From NCBI RefSeq assembly GCF_949987535.1, contig NC_080065.1, positions 38,665,239 through 38,729,238 of the forward strand: DNA of 64,000 bases. Reading direction: 5' to 3'. Of this stretch, positions 1 through 12,700 are shown piece by piece (within the stretch, counting starts at the first letter, position 1; every line of letters begins with the position of its first letter). Made by a program: the position numbers and the translations under genes. The stretch comes from Balaenoptera acutorostrata (lineage: Eukaryota; Chordata; Mammalia; Artiodactyla; Balaenopteridae). The notes under the pieces are model-generated. The model saw only the letters and a program-made list of their open reading frames with translations, had not been told where the DNA came from and made no database searches.

Positions 1-185
1 TACAGTAGTTGTGGCTTGCGGGCTCAGTAGTTGTGGCTTGCAGGCTCTAGAGCGCAGGCTCAGTAGTTGTGGTGCACGGGCTTAGTTGCTCCGCGGCATG
101 TGGGATCTTCCCGGGCCAGGGCTCGAACCCGTGTCCCCTGCATTGGCAGGGGGATTCTTAACCACTGCACCACCAGGGAAGTCCC
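1..185 (-). mobile_element. CHR-type Glu-tRNA-derived SINE, cut by the window edge
   Basis: Read on the minus strand this begins with the tRNA-like head GGGACTTCCCTGGTGG and carries the pol III B box (GGTTCGAGCC). It continues into the CHR body with repeated 'CACAACTACTGAGCC' blocks. The tail lies beyond base 1, so no target-site duplication can be checked. SINEs of this form are abundant in cetaceans and close relatives, which supports the species call. Confidence 0.93.
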
Positions 186-478
186 TGTTTTCTGGATTTT
201 TTTTTTTTTGAGCGATTTACGTGCAAGATAGTCAGTATGCAGAAATGAAGAAGAAATCATTATAGCTCTGAAATGGGGCAAAGAAAAGTAAAGAAGGAAG
301 GTTTGAATAGGATCTTTAATGATGACTAGAGAAGACTGCTCACTGAAGTGGGAGGGAAAGATTACAGAGTGGGTGTTCTTTGGCAGAGGAAGCAAGGCAG
401 ACAAAGCGTAGGAATGTGAAGGCACAGAGAACGTTTCTGTATTGCCCAGGAGCCTACTTGGGTACCTGGGCAGGGGGC
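186..478. other. stretch with no recognised element
   Basis: Apart from a short T-run near 199-210 there is no repeat I recognise, no long open frame and no paired splice signals. Confidence 0.4.
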
Positions 479-660
479 TGTTGTGGTCTGAATACTTATG
501 TGCCCCCGAAATTCAGATATTGACCTTCAAATCCCCAAGACAATGGTATTAGGACATGGGCCTTTAGGGGTGACTAGGTCATGAGGCAGAGCCCTCACGA
601 TTGGGATTAGTCCCAGTGAGACTATGAGAAGCCCCACAGTGCTCCCTCACCCTGAGTAGA
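479..660 (+). mobile_element. MaLR LTR fragment (MST/MLT1-like)
   Basis: It starts with TGTTGTGGTCTGAATAC and follows the MST/MLT1 order: a 'tgtgcccccgaaattc' block, then 'ggcctttagggg', then 'taggtcatgaggcagagccc', then 'gggattagtccc'. The 3' part of the LTR is not recognisable. This is an old noncoding solo-LTR remnant; the subfamily is not asserted. Confidence 0.7.
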
Positions 661-2399
661 GATAAGAGTGGTCTAGGGGTTCCGGGCCAGGTGGTCAAGG
701 GCATTTTTATGTCATCCTAGAGTTTCAAGTTTTTTCCTTTAGTAATAGAAAGACCTTAGAATAAGCAGAGGACTGAAAGAATTAAGTATGTGTTTTTGAA
801 AGAATTCTGGAGACACCCTTGGGCACCACTCTATAACCTGGGGATCATGGGTAAAATTTCCCCAGTCAGTGGACAGGCCGCTGGGTACTGCTGGAGGCTT
901 TCTGTCAGGCCTTGGCCCTAACCTGTTCTTAAAGGGAATGTTTGCTCACTGCCAAAACAGTAGTCTTCATATCTAAAATTATTCTCCCCTTCTCCAAAAG
1001 GTAAATTAGAAAAGCAATATACCTTTAGTCAAGAGAATTAATCTTTCATCATTTAAGTAGCTGTTCACAGCAGCTACTTAAGTTTTAAAGACAATTTGAT
1101 GCACATAAATGACTATAAGCCCCCGGAACTCTCTTTATGCTTGCATCTTGAACTTATCGGACCCATCTTCTGCCAGTAATTCTAGAATTTTCTTTGTCCT
1201 GTTGTCTTCAAGAAATATATTTCTATAAATCTGGATTGAGAACTTGGAAAAATACACATAGCTGAAGCCTCTTAAAACCTTTATTTTTTTAAAGAAAAAT
1301 TACTTGAGTACATCTTAAAGGGAAAAACTTAAGAAAGTAGGTATGTCAGTGGAGTGTGCAGATATGAACGTGCAATATGAGAAGTATGTGTAGGCAGGAG
1401 CATCTAGAGAGCTCTTCTTCATTTAAAATCAGATTATCTGGCTCACTTTCAAAGCTCTGGGTTACTCAGTTTTGCAGTTCGAAAAACAATGTAAAGTTGA
1501 GTTATGGAGCTGTCTATGTGACCACTGCCAGGGGCAGTGAATGAAGCTATTCTGTAAGAGATCAATAGCTTTAGTGCAGACTAGGTCAGTGTCACCTTCC
1601 TCACTGGACATAATGACTATCTGAGATGGGTTTTAGGTTAAGCTCCTTGACCCTAGCCTAGTCTTCTGCCTTGGGGCATAAACCGAAGTGTTTCCACATT
1701 TCCACAGATGTCAGATCAGGCAGGAATTAGAAAAGCCAGCCAGCCACCACACATCCTACTGGAGTTGGCCTCCGAGGGTGATGTGGACCAGAGCTTGAAT
1801 CGCAAAGCCCACAAACTGATGTCCCTAGGCCAGATGTTTTATGTCACCCAGGCAGCATTTCTGTAAAGTCAAATTGGTTGGTATCATTTAAAATCGGAAG
1901 GATTTAACAACAAAAAAACAATTTTTATTTCTGGCTTTTCTTTGACTAATTGGACAAGCCTGGGCCTGCATTGTTAAAACAGTTGTCTGGAACTAAGTAG
2001 CCCTTGCCCCTCTCAGATGGGGCAAACATTCTCTACTTGTCCACCCAACAACCCCCCACCCCCGCCCCGCTTCTTCCAGGCTGCTTTAGACATTTTTGCT
2101 ACCCACATAGCTTCAGTAGGCCAAGGTCATATTTAAAAGATTGAATAACTGGTATTACATGGGCAGTCAGATATCAGTCAGAAAGAACCAGGCTTGAGCA
2201 CCAGGACAGAATCCTAGAACATGACTGTGCTAGGCTTGACATTACCCGTTTAGTTACTGGATCATAAAAAGATTCAGGAAATCCCAGGGAAGGAACTGGG
2301 GAGGCAGTTTGGAGAGTGGGGCCCTCAGGAGCTTGTGTTGGTAGCTTTTTACCAACTAGCATGGAAGTACAGGATGTTTATTAAGAGCACTCCTTAATC
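661..2399. other. non-repetitive stretch, nothing assigned
   Basis: About 1.7 kb of AT-leaning sequence. I see no open frame of note, no clear transposon family and no convincing splice pair. A C/A-rich run sits near 2044-2070. Confidence 0.4.
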
Positions 2400-2715
2400 G
2401 ATACCTGTGGAAGAGAGAGAAAGGAAACAAGAACAGCAGAGCAGGAATGGGGCAGCATGAAGGTCTTTGTGGTGATGGAATCTCTATCTTGGCTGCAGTG
2501 ATGGTTACCCGAATCTTCATATGTGACAAAATGACAGAGAACTCTACATATACCCTGTACCAATGTCAGTTTCCTGGGTTTGATATTCTCCCATAATTAT
2601 GTAAGATGTAACTACCTTGGGGACATAAGTGAGGGATACAGAGGATCTTTCTGTATTATCTTTGCAACTTCTTGTGAATCTATAATTATTTCAAAAGTTA
2701 AAATTAAACAAATCA
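2400..2715 (+). mobile_element. old L1 3' end (L1M-like), plus strand
   Basis: The segment follows the 3' UTR of old mammalian L1s: 'gtaccaatgtcagtttcctgg', 'attatgtaagatgtaac', 'tttgcaacttcttgtgaatc', then 'aattatttcaaaagttaaaa'. It is one of very few plus-strand L1 pieces here, and it is clearly older than the cetartiodactyl-type copies. The 5' limit is approximate. Confidence 0.7.
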
Positions 2716-3311
2716 AGCAAACAAAAGGGGGAAGAAAAGAGTGGGCAGAGCAGGAAGTTGAGCTGTGGAACAGGCCCAGGGACAGCCTCAGCTGACCCCA
2801 TGGGGAGCTCAGGAGCTGGGTGGCCCTTCATAATTGTTTCCCATGAGGGCAAGATAACCTGGCCTTTCTGCCCCAACACAGAGCACTCAGTGAATGTGGG
2901 AAGGGTCTCGCCCTTGGTGGAGGCTGCCCTCTACCGCCGAGGCAATCCCTAGAGGGGCTGAGAACTGAAGGCTGTTGGCCTAGAGCACCTCCAGCACCTG
3001 GTCCTTCATGGAAGGAGTCTGGACAGCACTCTGCAGGGGACCCCATGACCAGCAGCTGTACCAGTGACCACAGATGAATATCAGCCCTGCCTCTAGGCAC
3101 AGGTTGTGACCCTGTCCTACATGGTACCCAAGGCTGTGCCTAAGTTCTTTGGACCCATTCAGAATCAAGCGAGTTCTGGCCTAAGAGAGCAGTTTGACGC
3201 CATAATACTCTTTACCCCCTTTACTAACTTATCATTTAGTCGCTACAGAAATTTTTTTCATCTTCACATAGTATTAGATCATCAAACTGTTACCAGTCTG
3301 TGTCCAGAAAT
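2716..3311. other. non-repetitive stretch
   Basis: Moderately GC-rich sequence with short overlapping open frames on both strands (up to 90 codons). None shows a recognisable domain or splice context. It lies between an old L1 tail and a SINE. Confidence 0.4.
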
Positions 3312-3633
3312 CTGAATCCATTCTTTTTTTTTTAAATTAATTAATTAATTAATTTATGGTTGTGTTGGGTCTTCGTTTCTGTGCGAGGGCTTTCTCTAGT
3401 TGAGGCAAGCGGGGGCCACTCTTCATCGCAGCGCGCGGGCCTTTCACTGTGGGGGCCTCTCTTGTCGCAGGGCACAGGCTCTAGACGCGCAGGCTCAGTA
3501 GTTGTGGCTCATGGGCCTAGTTGCTCCGCGGCATGTGGGATCTTCCCAGACCAGGGCTCGAACCCCGTGTCCCCTGCATTGGCAGGCAGATTCTCAACCA
3601 CTGCGCCACCAGGGAAGCCCTGAATCAACTCTT
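3312..3633 (-). mobile_element. CHR-type long SINE with target-site duplication
   Basis: The body spans about 3326-3619 on the minus strand: tRNA-like head at the right end, CHR body, then an (ATTA)n-like tail at 3336-3356. The flanks CTGAATCCATTCTT (3312-3325) and CTGAATCAACTCTT (3620-3633) form a 14-bp duplication with two mismatches, as expected for L1-driven insertion. Confidence 0.95.
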
Positions 3634-4394
3634 ATTATATCTTACTGTAACCTCAAAAAGGAATGCTTTTTGAGAAGGACCAGAATCTTCCTTCTTTTGA
3701 TGTCTTCCCTTTTCTCTCCCCCAGACCTCTAACTCTACTGTGTTAACCATACAAGGAATAATCAGATGTCTTCAGCTCTGGTTTGTACAATTGCTGGTGC
3801 AGCTTTTTACTTTTATTGATTTCATTTTGATCTATTCATGAGGATTGTTGATCCAGGCATTTGAAAAAACTCACTTCATTGCAAAAGGGATGTTAGGGAC
3901 CTTGACCCAATAATAGATATATTTTTCTAAGTGGCTCTGAAGCAGTTGTCCCAAAGAAGAAATTACAGCCCCAAACACATCGTAGGTTTGTTATTTTCCA
4001 AAATCTCATTAAAGAGTTAATGCAAGTGGAGTTTTCCTACTACTCCCCTACCTTCTCTCATCTCTGACGGGATTAATGTCATTAATTGCTAAAGTCTAAT
4101 CTGATTTATTACAATTTCATATTAAAGATACATAATGTAATTGCCCTTAGATGTCAAATACTAAGGAACTTGTTACTATTTTAGTTGTGCTGGTTCTTAT
4201 CCTTTCTATCTTTCATTCAGCTTTTTATTCCTCTCATGAACATTTAATGAAAACTTATGTGTTAAAGGTGGTTTTTAATAGGATTTGTAGCCCAAAAATG
4301 TTCTGTTTCTTGTCTTAAATTTTGAAAGAGGGAAAGAAACAAGCAAAGTATAAAAATAAGTCTGTGATTTATTAATAGTTAACCATGTCCTTAA
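3634..4394. other. non-repetitive AT-rich stretch
   Basis: No repeat family, open frame or splice pair that I can support. Confidence 0.4.
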
Positions 4395-4765
4395 ACTCCA
4401 ACTAGGTGTTCCATATTCTGCTAAGAGCTAGGAAGGATACAGCCATAAAAATCCTTACTCTGAGAGAGTGTACAGTCTAATCAGTAAGAAAAGACTGACA
4501 CATATAAGAGCAAAATAACGAGGCACCGTAATAAGTTGCTGAATGCTATTGCAGTATGTAACTGACGGTAGAATTCAGAAAACTGAAAGGGGACGGGGTA
4601 GCTAGGAGTTGGTCAAGAAGACTGCATGGAAGAGAAGGAACTCACTTTGAGTATTAACGAAGGGGGTGGGATGCGGAGAGAGAAATGGAAGAGACTCATT
4701 AAGGTATAGTAACACTATTAGAGGCACAGAAAGGTGAAAACAGCAGAGGCTTGATATTGGTAAGA
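4395..4765 (-). mobile_element. L2 fragment, minus strand
   Basis: The order of blocks matches antisense L2 3' sequence. An 'aggtgttccatattctgc..agagctaggaag' region (interval size 'acagccataaaaatcc') is followed by 'gtgtacagtctaat' and then a purine-rich 'gcatggaagagaagg' segment. Strongly diverged; limits approximate. Confidence 0.55.
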
Positions 4766-4959
4766 ACTTACTGTTAACTTTCTCCTAAGAATTTCGAGAG
4801 TTGAAACCATCCAACACCTCAGTCTACTTTCAAGATTTCCTGGCAAAGTGAAATAGGCAAATATTTTTTATTGTTTTACAACTGAGGTTATTGACTTTCT
4901 CAATTACAGTTTGGGCTGATTCTAATTACCTGCTGCTAACCTAGAAGAGTCGAGGAGTT

Positions 4960-5135
4960 AGGCGTTCAGCATCAGAAGATGAAAATCTGTATTTTCTGGC
5001 AGTGTGAACATGAGCAAATTGTTTAATCTGTTGAGCCCTGGTTTTCTCACCTAGGAATGGAAATGAGAGCCTTATTTATATTACTGGGTTATTGTGGCTA
5101 TTAAATTATATCAAAAAGTGTGGAAATTCTTTTTA
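4960..5135 (+). mobile_element. MIR
   Basis: It shows the MIR core order on the plus strand: 'gtgaacatgagcaaattg', 'tgttgagccctggttttctc', then 'tattactgggttattgtggc'. Heavily diverged, as expected for this pan-mammalian SINE. Confidence 0.65.
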
Positions 5136-5237
5136 AACTATTAAACAATACGAATGCTAGTGTTTTTGTTACTCTCTCCACTAGACCACACTTTTATGTC
5201 ATGGATTTAGATTCTTTTCATTAAAAAGTTAAGTGCA

Positions 5238-6795
5238 ATGTTTTTTGTTTTTTGTTTTAGAGATGAATATGGGTTTTTTAAAAATTTTGTTCATTTTTTT
5301 ATACAATTTTTGAAGGTTATGATCCATTTACAGTTATTCAAAATATTGGCTATATTCCCCATGTTGTACAATACATCCTATCTTACACCCAATAGTTGGT
5401 ACTTCCCAACTCCTATATTGCCCCTCCCCCCACCCCCACTGGCCACCACTAGTTTGTTCTCTACATCTGTGAGTCTGCTTCTTTTTTGTTATATTCACTA
5501 GTTTGTTGTATTTTTTAGATTCCACATATAAGTGATATCATGCAGTATCTGTCATTCTCTAACTTATTTCACTTAGCATAATGCCCTCCAAGTCCATCCT
5601 TGTTGCTGCAAATGGCAAAATTTCATTCTTCTTTATGGCTGAGTAGTATTCCATTGTGTATATGTACTACATATTCTTTATCCATTCATCTGTTGATGGA
5701 CACTTAGGTTGCTTTCATATCTTGGCAATTGTAAATAATGTTACTATGAGCATTGGGGTGCATGTACCTTTTCAAATTAGTGTTTTTGGTTTTTTGGATA
5801 TATACCAGGAATGGGATTGCTGAGTCAAATGGTAGTTCTATTTTTAGTTTTTTGAGAAGCCTCCATACTGTTTTCCACAGTGGCTGCAACAATTTACATT
5901 CCCACCAACAGTATATGAGGGTTCCCTTTTCTCCACATCTTTGCTAACATTTGTTATTTGTGTTCTTTTGCTGATAGCCATTCTGACAGGTGTGATGTGA
6001 TATCTCATTGTGGTTTTGATTTGCATTTGCCTGATGATTAGTGATGTTGAGCATATTTTCATGTGCCTGTTGGCCATCATCTGCATTGTCTCTTTGGAAA
6101 AATGTCTATTCAGGTCTTCTGCCTTTTAACTGGATTGTTTTTTTGATGTTGAGTTGTATGAGCTGTTTATATATATTGGATATTAATCCCTTATCAGTCA
6201 TATCATTTGCAGATATTTTCCCCCACTTATTAGGTTGTCTTTTTGTTGATGGTTTCCTTTGCTGTGCAAAAGCTTTTAAGTCTAATTAGGTAACATTTGT
6301 TTATTTTTGCTTTTATTTACTTTAGGAGATGGATCCAAAAAAATATTGCTGTGGTTTATGTCAGAGAGAGTTGTGCCTATGTTTTCTTCTAGGACAATAG
6401 TATCTGGTCATACATTTCGGTCTTTAATCCATTTTGAGTTTATTTTTGTATATGCTGTTAGAGAATGTTCTTATTACAGTCTTTCACATGTAGCTGTCCA
6501 GTTTTCCCAGCACCACTTATTGAAGAGGCTGTCTTTCCTCCATTGTATATTCTTGCCTCCTTTGTCACAGATTAACTGACCATAAGTGCATGGGTTTATT
6601 TCTGGGCTCTCTATCTTGTTCCATTGATCTATGTGTCTGTTTTTGTGCCAATACTGTAGCACAAAAACAGATTACTGTAGCTTTGTAGTATACTCTGAAG
6701 TCAGAGAGTGTGATTCCTCCAGCTCTGTTCTTCTTTCTCAAGATGATTTTGGCTATTCGGGGTCTTTTGTGTTTCCATACAAATTTTTTACACTA
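5238..6795 (-). mobile_element. 5'-truncated L1, 3' UTR and ORF2 C-terminal part
   Basis: The T-rich left edge is the poly(A) tail on the minus strand. It is followed by an AT-rich 3' UTR (5270-5560) and then antisense ORF2. Conserved ORF2 C-terminal protein pieces are visible on the minus strand at about 5704-6086 and 6474-6662. They include the '[15 protein letters not shown]' block, and they are broken by stops and frame shifts. The copy stops near 6795 in the middle of ORF2. It looks older than the full-length copy starting at 7584. No clear target-site duplication was found. Confidence 0.85.
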
Positions 6796-6841
6796 CCAGT
6801 AGCAACCATCAGGCTGCCATGAAATTTATTTAGTAAGGCTC

Positions 6842-7118
6842 AACTAGTATTTTTTTTATTTTATTTATATTTTTTAAGTTTTTATTTTATATTGGAGTAT
6901 AGTTGATTAACAATGTTGTGTTAGTTTCAGGTGTACAGCAAGGTGATTCAGTTATACACATACATGTATCTATTCTTTTTCAAATTCTTTTCCCATTTAG
7001 GTTGTTGCATAATATTGAGCAGAGTTCCCTGTGCTATACAGTACGTCCTTGTTGGTTATCCATTTTAAATATAGCAGTGTGTACATGTCAATCCCAAACT
7101 CCCTAACTAGTATTTTTT
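6842..7118 (-). mobile_element. short 5'-truncated L1 3' end with target-site duplication
   Basis: About 248 bp of the cetartiodactyl-type L1 3' UTR on the minus strand. It contains the antisense block 'caatgttgtgttagtttc' and the 'ccctgtgctatacag' block. AACTAGTATTTTTT occurs on both sides (6842-6855 and 7105-7118), a perfect 14-bp duplication. This is a clean late insertion next to an older L1. Confidence 0.92.
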
Positions 7119-7568
7119 AATGAAAAATCATAGAACAGAAGAGTAGGATATATATTGCACTCTTTAGTATGGAAGATTATATCATTTATAGTAATGGTAG
7201 GTATCATTTAGTGATACACAGAGACATAAGGGATGTACATATGGGTCAAATGTATATTTGTGGATTGTTGTCAAAAATTGAAAGCCCTAGTTATACTACA
7301 GTACTGAAAGTACAAAACATTCAGTCCTCATTTTTTTGAATCCTCAAGTTAAACCAAAAAAAAATTAGATTTCAGAGATAAGTTACACTATGTAAAGAAC
7401 ATGAGATTATGATGAAATAGAGCATGGTACTACATATTCTGCATTTTTTCTTATGCCTGTTGCTGAAACTCAAATTCTACCTTCACTTCTTCTACCCAAT
7501 ATAGAAAGTAAAGTGTTGCTTCATTTGTTTCCATTAAAATCTGCATGCCTAGAACCCATCCTGCACTA
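7119..7568. other. non-repetitive AT-rich stretch
   Basis: No repeat, gene or regulatory site that I can support. Confidence 0.4.
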
Positions 7569-7899
7569 CATTTTCTGGAAGCTATTTTTTTTCTTCTTTT
7601 TTTCTTTTTTTTCTTTTTATTGGAGTAAAATTGCTTAACAATATTGTGTTAGTTTCTGCTGTACAGTGAAGTGAATCAGCTATATGTATACATATATCCC
7701 CTCCCTCTTGGACCTCCCTCCCCCCTCTATACCCATCTAGGTTATCACAGAGCACTGAGCTGAGCTCCCTGTGCTATACAGCAGGTTCCCACTAGCTAAC
7801 TATTTTAAACATGGTAGTGTATTTATGTCAAACCTAATCTCCCAATTTGTCGCACCCTCCACTTCCCCCTCCCCGTGTCCACATGTCCATTCTCTACGA

Positions 7900-10800
7900 C
7901 TACATCTCTATTCCTGCCCTACAAACAGGTTATCTGTATCATTTTTCTAGATTCCACATAAATGCATTAATATACGATATTTGTTTTTCTCTTTCTGACT
8001 TACTTCCTCTGTAAGACAGACTCTAGGTCCATCCACATCTCTAAAAATGAACCAATTTCATTCCTTTTTATGGCTGAGTCATATTCCGTTGTGTATATGT
8101 ACCACATCTTCTTTATCCATTCCTCTATTTTTGGACATTTAGGTTGTTTCCGTGTCCTGGCTATTGTAAATAGTGCTTCAGTGAACATTGGGGTACATGT
8201 GTCCTTTTGAATTATGGTTTTCTCTGGGTATATGCCCAGTAGTGAGATTGCTGGTCATATGGTAGTTCTATTTTTAGTTTTTTAAGGACCCTCCATACTG
8301 TTCTCCATAGTGGCTGTATCAATTTACATTCCCACCAACAGTGCAAAAGGGTTCCCTTTTCTCCACGCCTTCTGCAGCATTTATCGTTTGTAGATTTTTT
8401 GATGATGGCCATTCTGACAGGTGTGAGGTAATACCTCATTGTAGTTTTGATTTGCATTCCTCTAATAATTAGTGATGTTGAGCATCTTTTCCATGTGCCT
8501 CTTAGCCATCTGTATGCCTTCTTTGGTGAAATGGCTATTTAGGTCTTCTGCCCATTTTTTAATTGGGTTGTTTGGTTTTTTGATATTGAGGTCCATGAGC
8601 TGTTTATGTATTTTGGAGATTAATCCTTTGTCCATTGCTTCATTTGCTAATATTTTCTCCCATTCTGAGGGTTGTCTTTTCATCTTGTTTATGGTTTCCT
8701 TTGCTGTGCAAAAGCTTTTAAGCTTAATTAGGTCCCATTTGTTTATTTTTGTTTTTATTTTCATTACTCTGGGATGTGGATCAAAAAAGATCTTGCTGTG
8801 GTTTATATCAAGGAGTGTTTTTCCTATGTTTTCCTCTAAGAGTTTTATAGTGTCTGGTCTTCCATTTAGGTCTTTAATCTATTTTGAGTTTATTTTTGTG
8901 TATGGTGTTAGGGAGTGTTCTAATTTCATTCTTTTACATGTAGCTGTCCAGTTTTCCCAGCACCACGTACTGAAGAGGCTGTCTTTTCTCCATTGTATGT
9001 TCTTGCCTCCTTTGTCATAAATTAGGTGACCATATGTGCATGGGTTTATCTCTGGGCTTTCTATCCTGTTCCATTGATCTATATTTCTGTTTTTGTGCCA
9101 GTACCATACTGTCTTGATCACTGTAGCTTTGTAGTATAGTGTGAAGTCAGGGAGCCTGATTCCTCCAGCTCCATTTTTCTTTCTCTTTAGAAAGAAAAAT
9201 TTCTTTGGCTCTTCGGGGTCTTTTGTGTTTCCATACAGATTGTAAAATTTTTGTTCTAATTCTGTGAAGAATTCCTGTGGTAGTTTTATAGGTATTGCAT
9301 TGAATCTGTAGATTGCTTTGGGTAGTACAGTCATTTTCACAATATTGATTCTTCCAATCCAAGAACATGGTATATTTCTCCATCTGTTTATGTCATTTTT
9401 GATTTCTTTCATCAGTGTTTTATAGTTTTCTGAGTACAAGTCTTTTGCCACCTTAGGTAGTTTTATCCCTAGGTATTTTATTCTTTTTGATGCGATGGTA
9501 AATGGGATTGTTTCCTTAATTTCTCTTTCTGATTTTTTGTTGTTATTGTATCCTTACCAAATTCATTGATTAGTTCAAGTAGTTTTCTGGTGACATCTTT
9601 AGGACCTTCTATGTATAGTATCATGTCATCTGCAAACAGTGACAGTTTTACTTCTTCTTTTCCAATTTGTATTCCTTTTATTTCTTTTCCTTCTCTGATT
9701 GCCATGGCTAGGACTTCCAAAAGTATGTTGAATAATAGTGGCGAGAGTGGATATCCTTGTCTTGTTCCTGATCTTAGTGGAAATGCTTTCAGTTTTTCAC
9801 CATTGAGAATGATGTTTGCTGTGGGTTTGTCATATATGGCCTTTTTTATGTTGAGGTAGGTTCCCTCTATGCCCGTTTTCTAGAGAGTTTTTACCATAAA
9901 TGGGAGTTGAATTTTGTCAAAAGCTTTTTCTGCATCTATTGAGTTGATCATATGGTTTTTATTCCTTAATTTGTCAATATGGTGTATCACATTGATTGAT
10001 TTTCATATATTAAAGAATCTTTGCATTCTCGGGATAAATCCCAGTTGATCATGGTGTATGATCCTTTTAATGTGCTGTTGGATCCTGTTAGCTAGTATCT
10101 TGTTGAGGATTTTTGCATCTATATTCATCAGTGATATTGGTCTGTAAGTTTCTTTTTTTGGGATATCTTTGTCTGGTTTTGGTATCAGAGTGATGGTGGC
10201 CTCGTAGAACAAATTTAGGAATGTTCCTCTGCAATTTTTTGGAAGAGTTTGAGGAGGATGGGTGTTAGCTCTTCTCTAAATGTTTGACAGAATTCACCTG
10301 TAAAGCCATCTGGTCCTGGACTTTTGTTTGTTGGAAGATTTTTAATTACAGTTTCAATTAATACTTGTTACTTGTGATAGGTCTGTTTATATTTTCTCGT
10401 CCTTCCTGGTTCAGTCTTGGAAAATTGTACCTTTCCAAGAATTTGTCCATTTCTTCGTGGTTGTCCATTTTATTGGTGTATAGTTGTTTGTAGTGGTCTC
10501 TTATAATCCTTTGTATTTCTGCAGTGTCAGTTGTGATTTCTCCTTTTTCATTTCTAATTTTATTGTTTTGTGTCCTTTCCCTTTTTTTCTTGATGAGTCT
10601 GGCTAATAGTTTATGAATTTTGTTTATCTTCTCAAAGAACCAACTTTTAGTTTTATTGATGTTTGCTATTGTTTTCTTCATTTCTAATTCATTTATTTCT
10701 GCTCTGATCTTTATGATTTCTTTCCTTCTACTGACTTTGGGTTTTCTTTGTTCTTCCTTCTCTAGTGGCTTTAGGCATAAGGTTAGGTTGTTTATTTGAG

Positions 10801-11731
10801 ATTTTTCTTGTTTCTTGAGGTGAGATTGAATTGCTATAAACTTCCCTCTTGGAACTGCTTTTGCTGCATCCCATAGGTTTTGGGTTGTCGTGTTTTCATT
10901 GTCATTTGTTTCTTTGTATTTTTTTATGTCTTCTTTGATTTATTTAGTGATCTCTTGGTTATTAAGTAGTGTATTGTTTAGCCTCCATGTGTTTGTATTT
11001 TTAACAGATTTTTTCCTGTAATTGATATCTAGTCTCATAGCATTGTGGTCAGAAATGATACTTGATACGATTTCAATTTTCGTAAATTTACCAAGACTTG
11101 ATTTATGGCCCAAGATATGATCTATCCTGGAGAATGTTCCATGAGCACTTGAGAAGAAAGTGTATTCTGTTGTTTCTGGATGGAATGTCCTATAAATATC
11201 AATTAAGTCCATCTTGTTTAATGTATCATTTAAAGCTTGTGTTTCCTTGTTTATTTTCATTTTGGATGATCTGTCCCTTGGTGAAAGTGGGGTGTTTAAG
11301 TCCCCTACTATTATTGTATTACTGTCAATTTCCCCTTTTATGGTTGTTAGCATTTGCCTTATGTATTGAGGTGCTCCTATGTTGGGTGCATAAATATTTA
11401 CAATTGTTGTATCTTCTTCTTGGATTGATCCCTTGATCATTATGTACTGTCCTTCTTTGTCTCTTATAACATTCTTTATTTTAAAGTCTACTTTATCTGA
11501 TATGAGAATTTCTACTCCAGCTTTCTTTTGATTTCCATTTGCATGGAATATCTTTTTCTATCCCTTCACTTTCAGTCTGTATGTGTCCCTAGGTCTAAAG
11601 TGGGTCTCTTGTAGACAGCATATATATGGATCTTGTGTTTGTATCCATTCAGCCAGTCTGTGTCTTTTGGTTGGAGCATTTAATCCATTTATATTCATGG
11701 TTATTATCGATATGTATGTTCCTATTACCAT
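7900..11731 (-). pseudogene. L1 ORF2 remnant (endonuclease and reverse transcriptase)
   Basis: The start codon is at 11731 on the minus strand, next to the usual MVIGTYIS-like N-terminus, and the remnant spans close to the normal ORF2 length. Endonuclease pieces: NIYAPN, GDLNTPLS and an intact ISDHNAM catalytic motif lie in 10940-11440. Reverse transcriptase pieces: [15 protein letters not shown] (10003-10212) and the FADD active-site box (9478-9720). Then comes the [12 protein letters not shown] region (8879-9451), and the cysteine-rich C-terminal segment [13 protein letters not shown] (8212-8457). An in-frame TAG after RLKVKG near 11556, a stop at 10940 and several frame shifts break it. 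No intact protein can be made; longest open piece 190 codons. Confidence 0.93.
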
Positions 11732-11789
11732 TTTCTTAATTGTTTTGGGTTTGTTTTTGTGGGTCTTTTTCTTCTCTTGTGTTTCCCGC

Positions 11790-12700
11790 CTAGAGAAGTT
11801 CCTTTAGCATTTGTTGTAAAGCTGGTTTGGTGGTGCCGAATTCTCTTAGCTTTTGCTTGTCTGTAAAGCTTTTGATTTCTCTGTTGAATCTGAATGAGAT
11901 CCTTTCTGGGTGGAGTAATCTTGGTTGTAGGTTTTTCTCTTTCATCACTTTAAGTATATACTGCCACTCCCTTTTGGCCTGCAGAATTTCTGCTGCAAAT
12001 CAGCTGATAACCTTATGGGGATTCCTTTGTATGTTATTTTTTGCTTTTCCCTTGCTGCTTTTAATATTTTTTCCTTGAATTTGATTTTTGTTAGTTTGGT
12101 TAATATGTGTCTTGGTGTGTTTCTCCTAGTGTTTTTCCTGTATGGGACTCTCTGCACTTACTGGACTTGGGTGACTCTTTCCTTTCCCATGTTAGGGAAG
12201 TTTTCCACTATAATCTCTCTGAATATTTTCTCAGAGCTTTTCTTTTTCTCTTCTTCTTCTGGGACCCCTGTAATTCGAATGTTGGTGCTTTTAGTGTTGT
12301 CCCAGAGGTCCCTGAGATTGTCTTCAATTCTTTTCATTCTTTTTTCTTTATTCTGCTCCTCGGCAGTTATTTCCACCATTCTATCTTCCAGCTCACTTAC
12401 TCGTACTTCTGTCTCAGTTATTTTGTTATTGATTCCTTCTAGTGTATTTTTCATTTCAGTTATTTTGTTGTTCATCTCTGTTTGTTCTTTGGTTCTTCTA
12501 GATCTTTGTTAAACATTTCTTGTATTTTCTCAATCTGTGCCTCCATTCTATTTCTGAGATTCTGGATCATCTTTACTGTCGTTACTCTGAATTCTTTTTT
12601 GGTAGGTTGCTATTTCCTCTTCATTTATTTGGTCTTGTAGGTTTTTACCTTGCTCCTTCATCTGTGACATATTTTTTTGTCATCTCTTTGATTTGTTTTT
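11790..12700 (-). pseudogene. L1 ORF1 remnant (RNA-binding chaperone)
   Basis: Minus-strand pieces show the usual order. A coiled-coil-like segment (ITETEVRVSELEDRMVEIT) and the start of the RRM-like domain (STNIRITGVPEEEE, then FPNMGKERVTQVQ) lie in 12158-12475. RRNTPRHILTKLTKIKFKEK follows in 11945-12157. The C-terminal block ISFRFNREIKSFTDKQKL ends at a TAG at 11792-11790. Stops (after NGGTD and ENTRNV) and A-run frame shifts interrupt the N-terminal part. ORF1 protein coats L1 RNA; this copy cannot make it. Confidence 0.9.

Noticed and set aside
3520..3600. tRNA-like segments with A and B boxes in SINEs
   Set aside because: They are parts of tRNA-derived SINEs; no anticodon arm or flanks of a functional tRNA gene.
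8472..9020. 182-codon plus-strand frame
   Set aside because: Antisense shadow of L1 ORF2, which is recognised on the minus strand.
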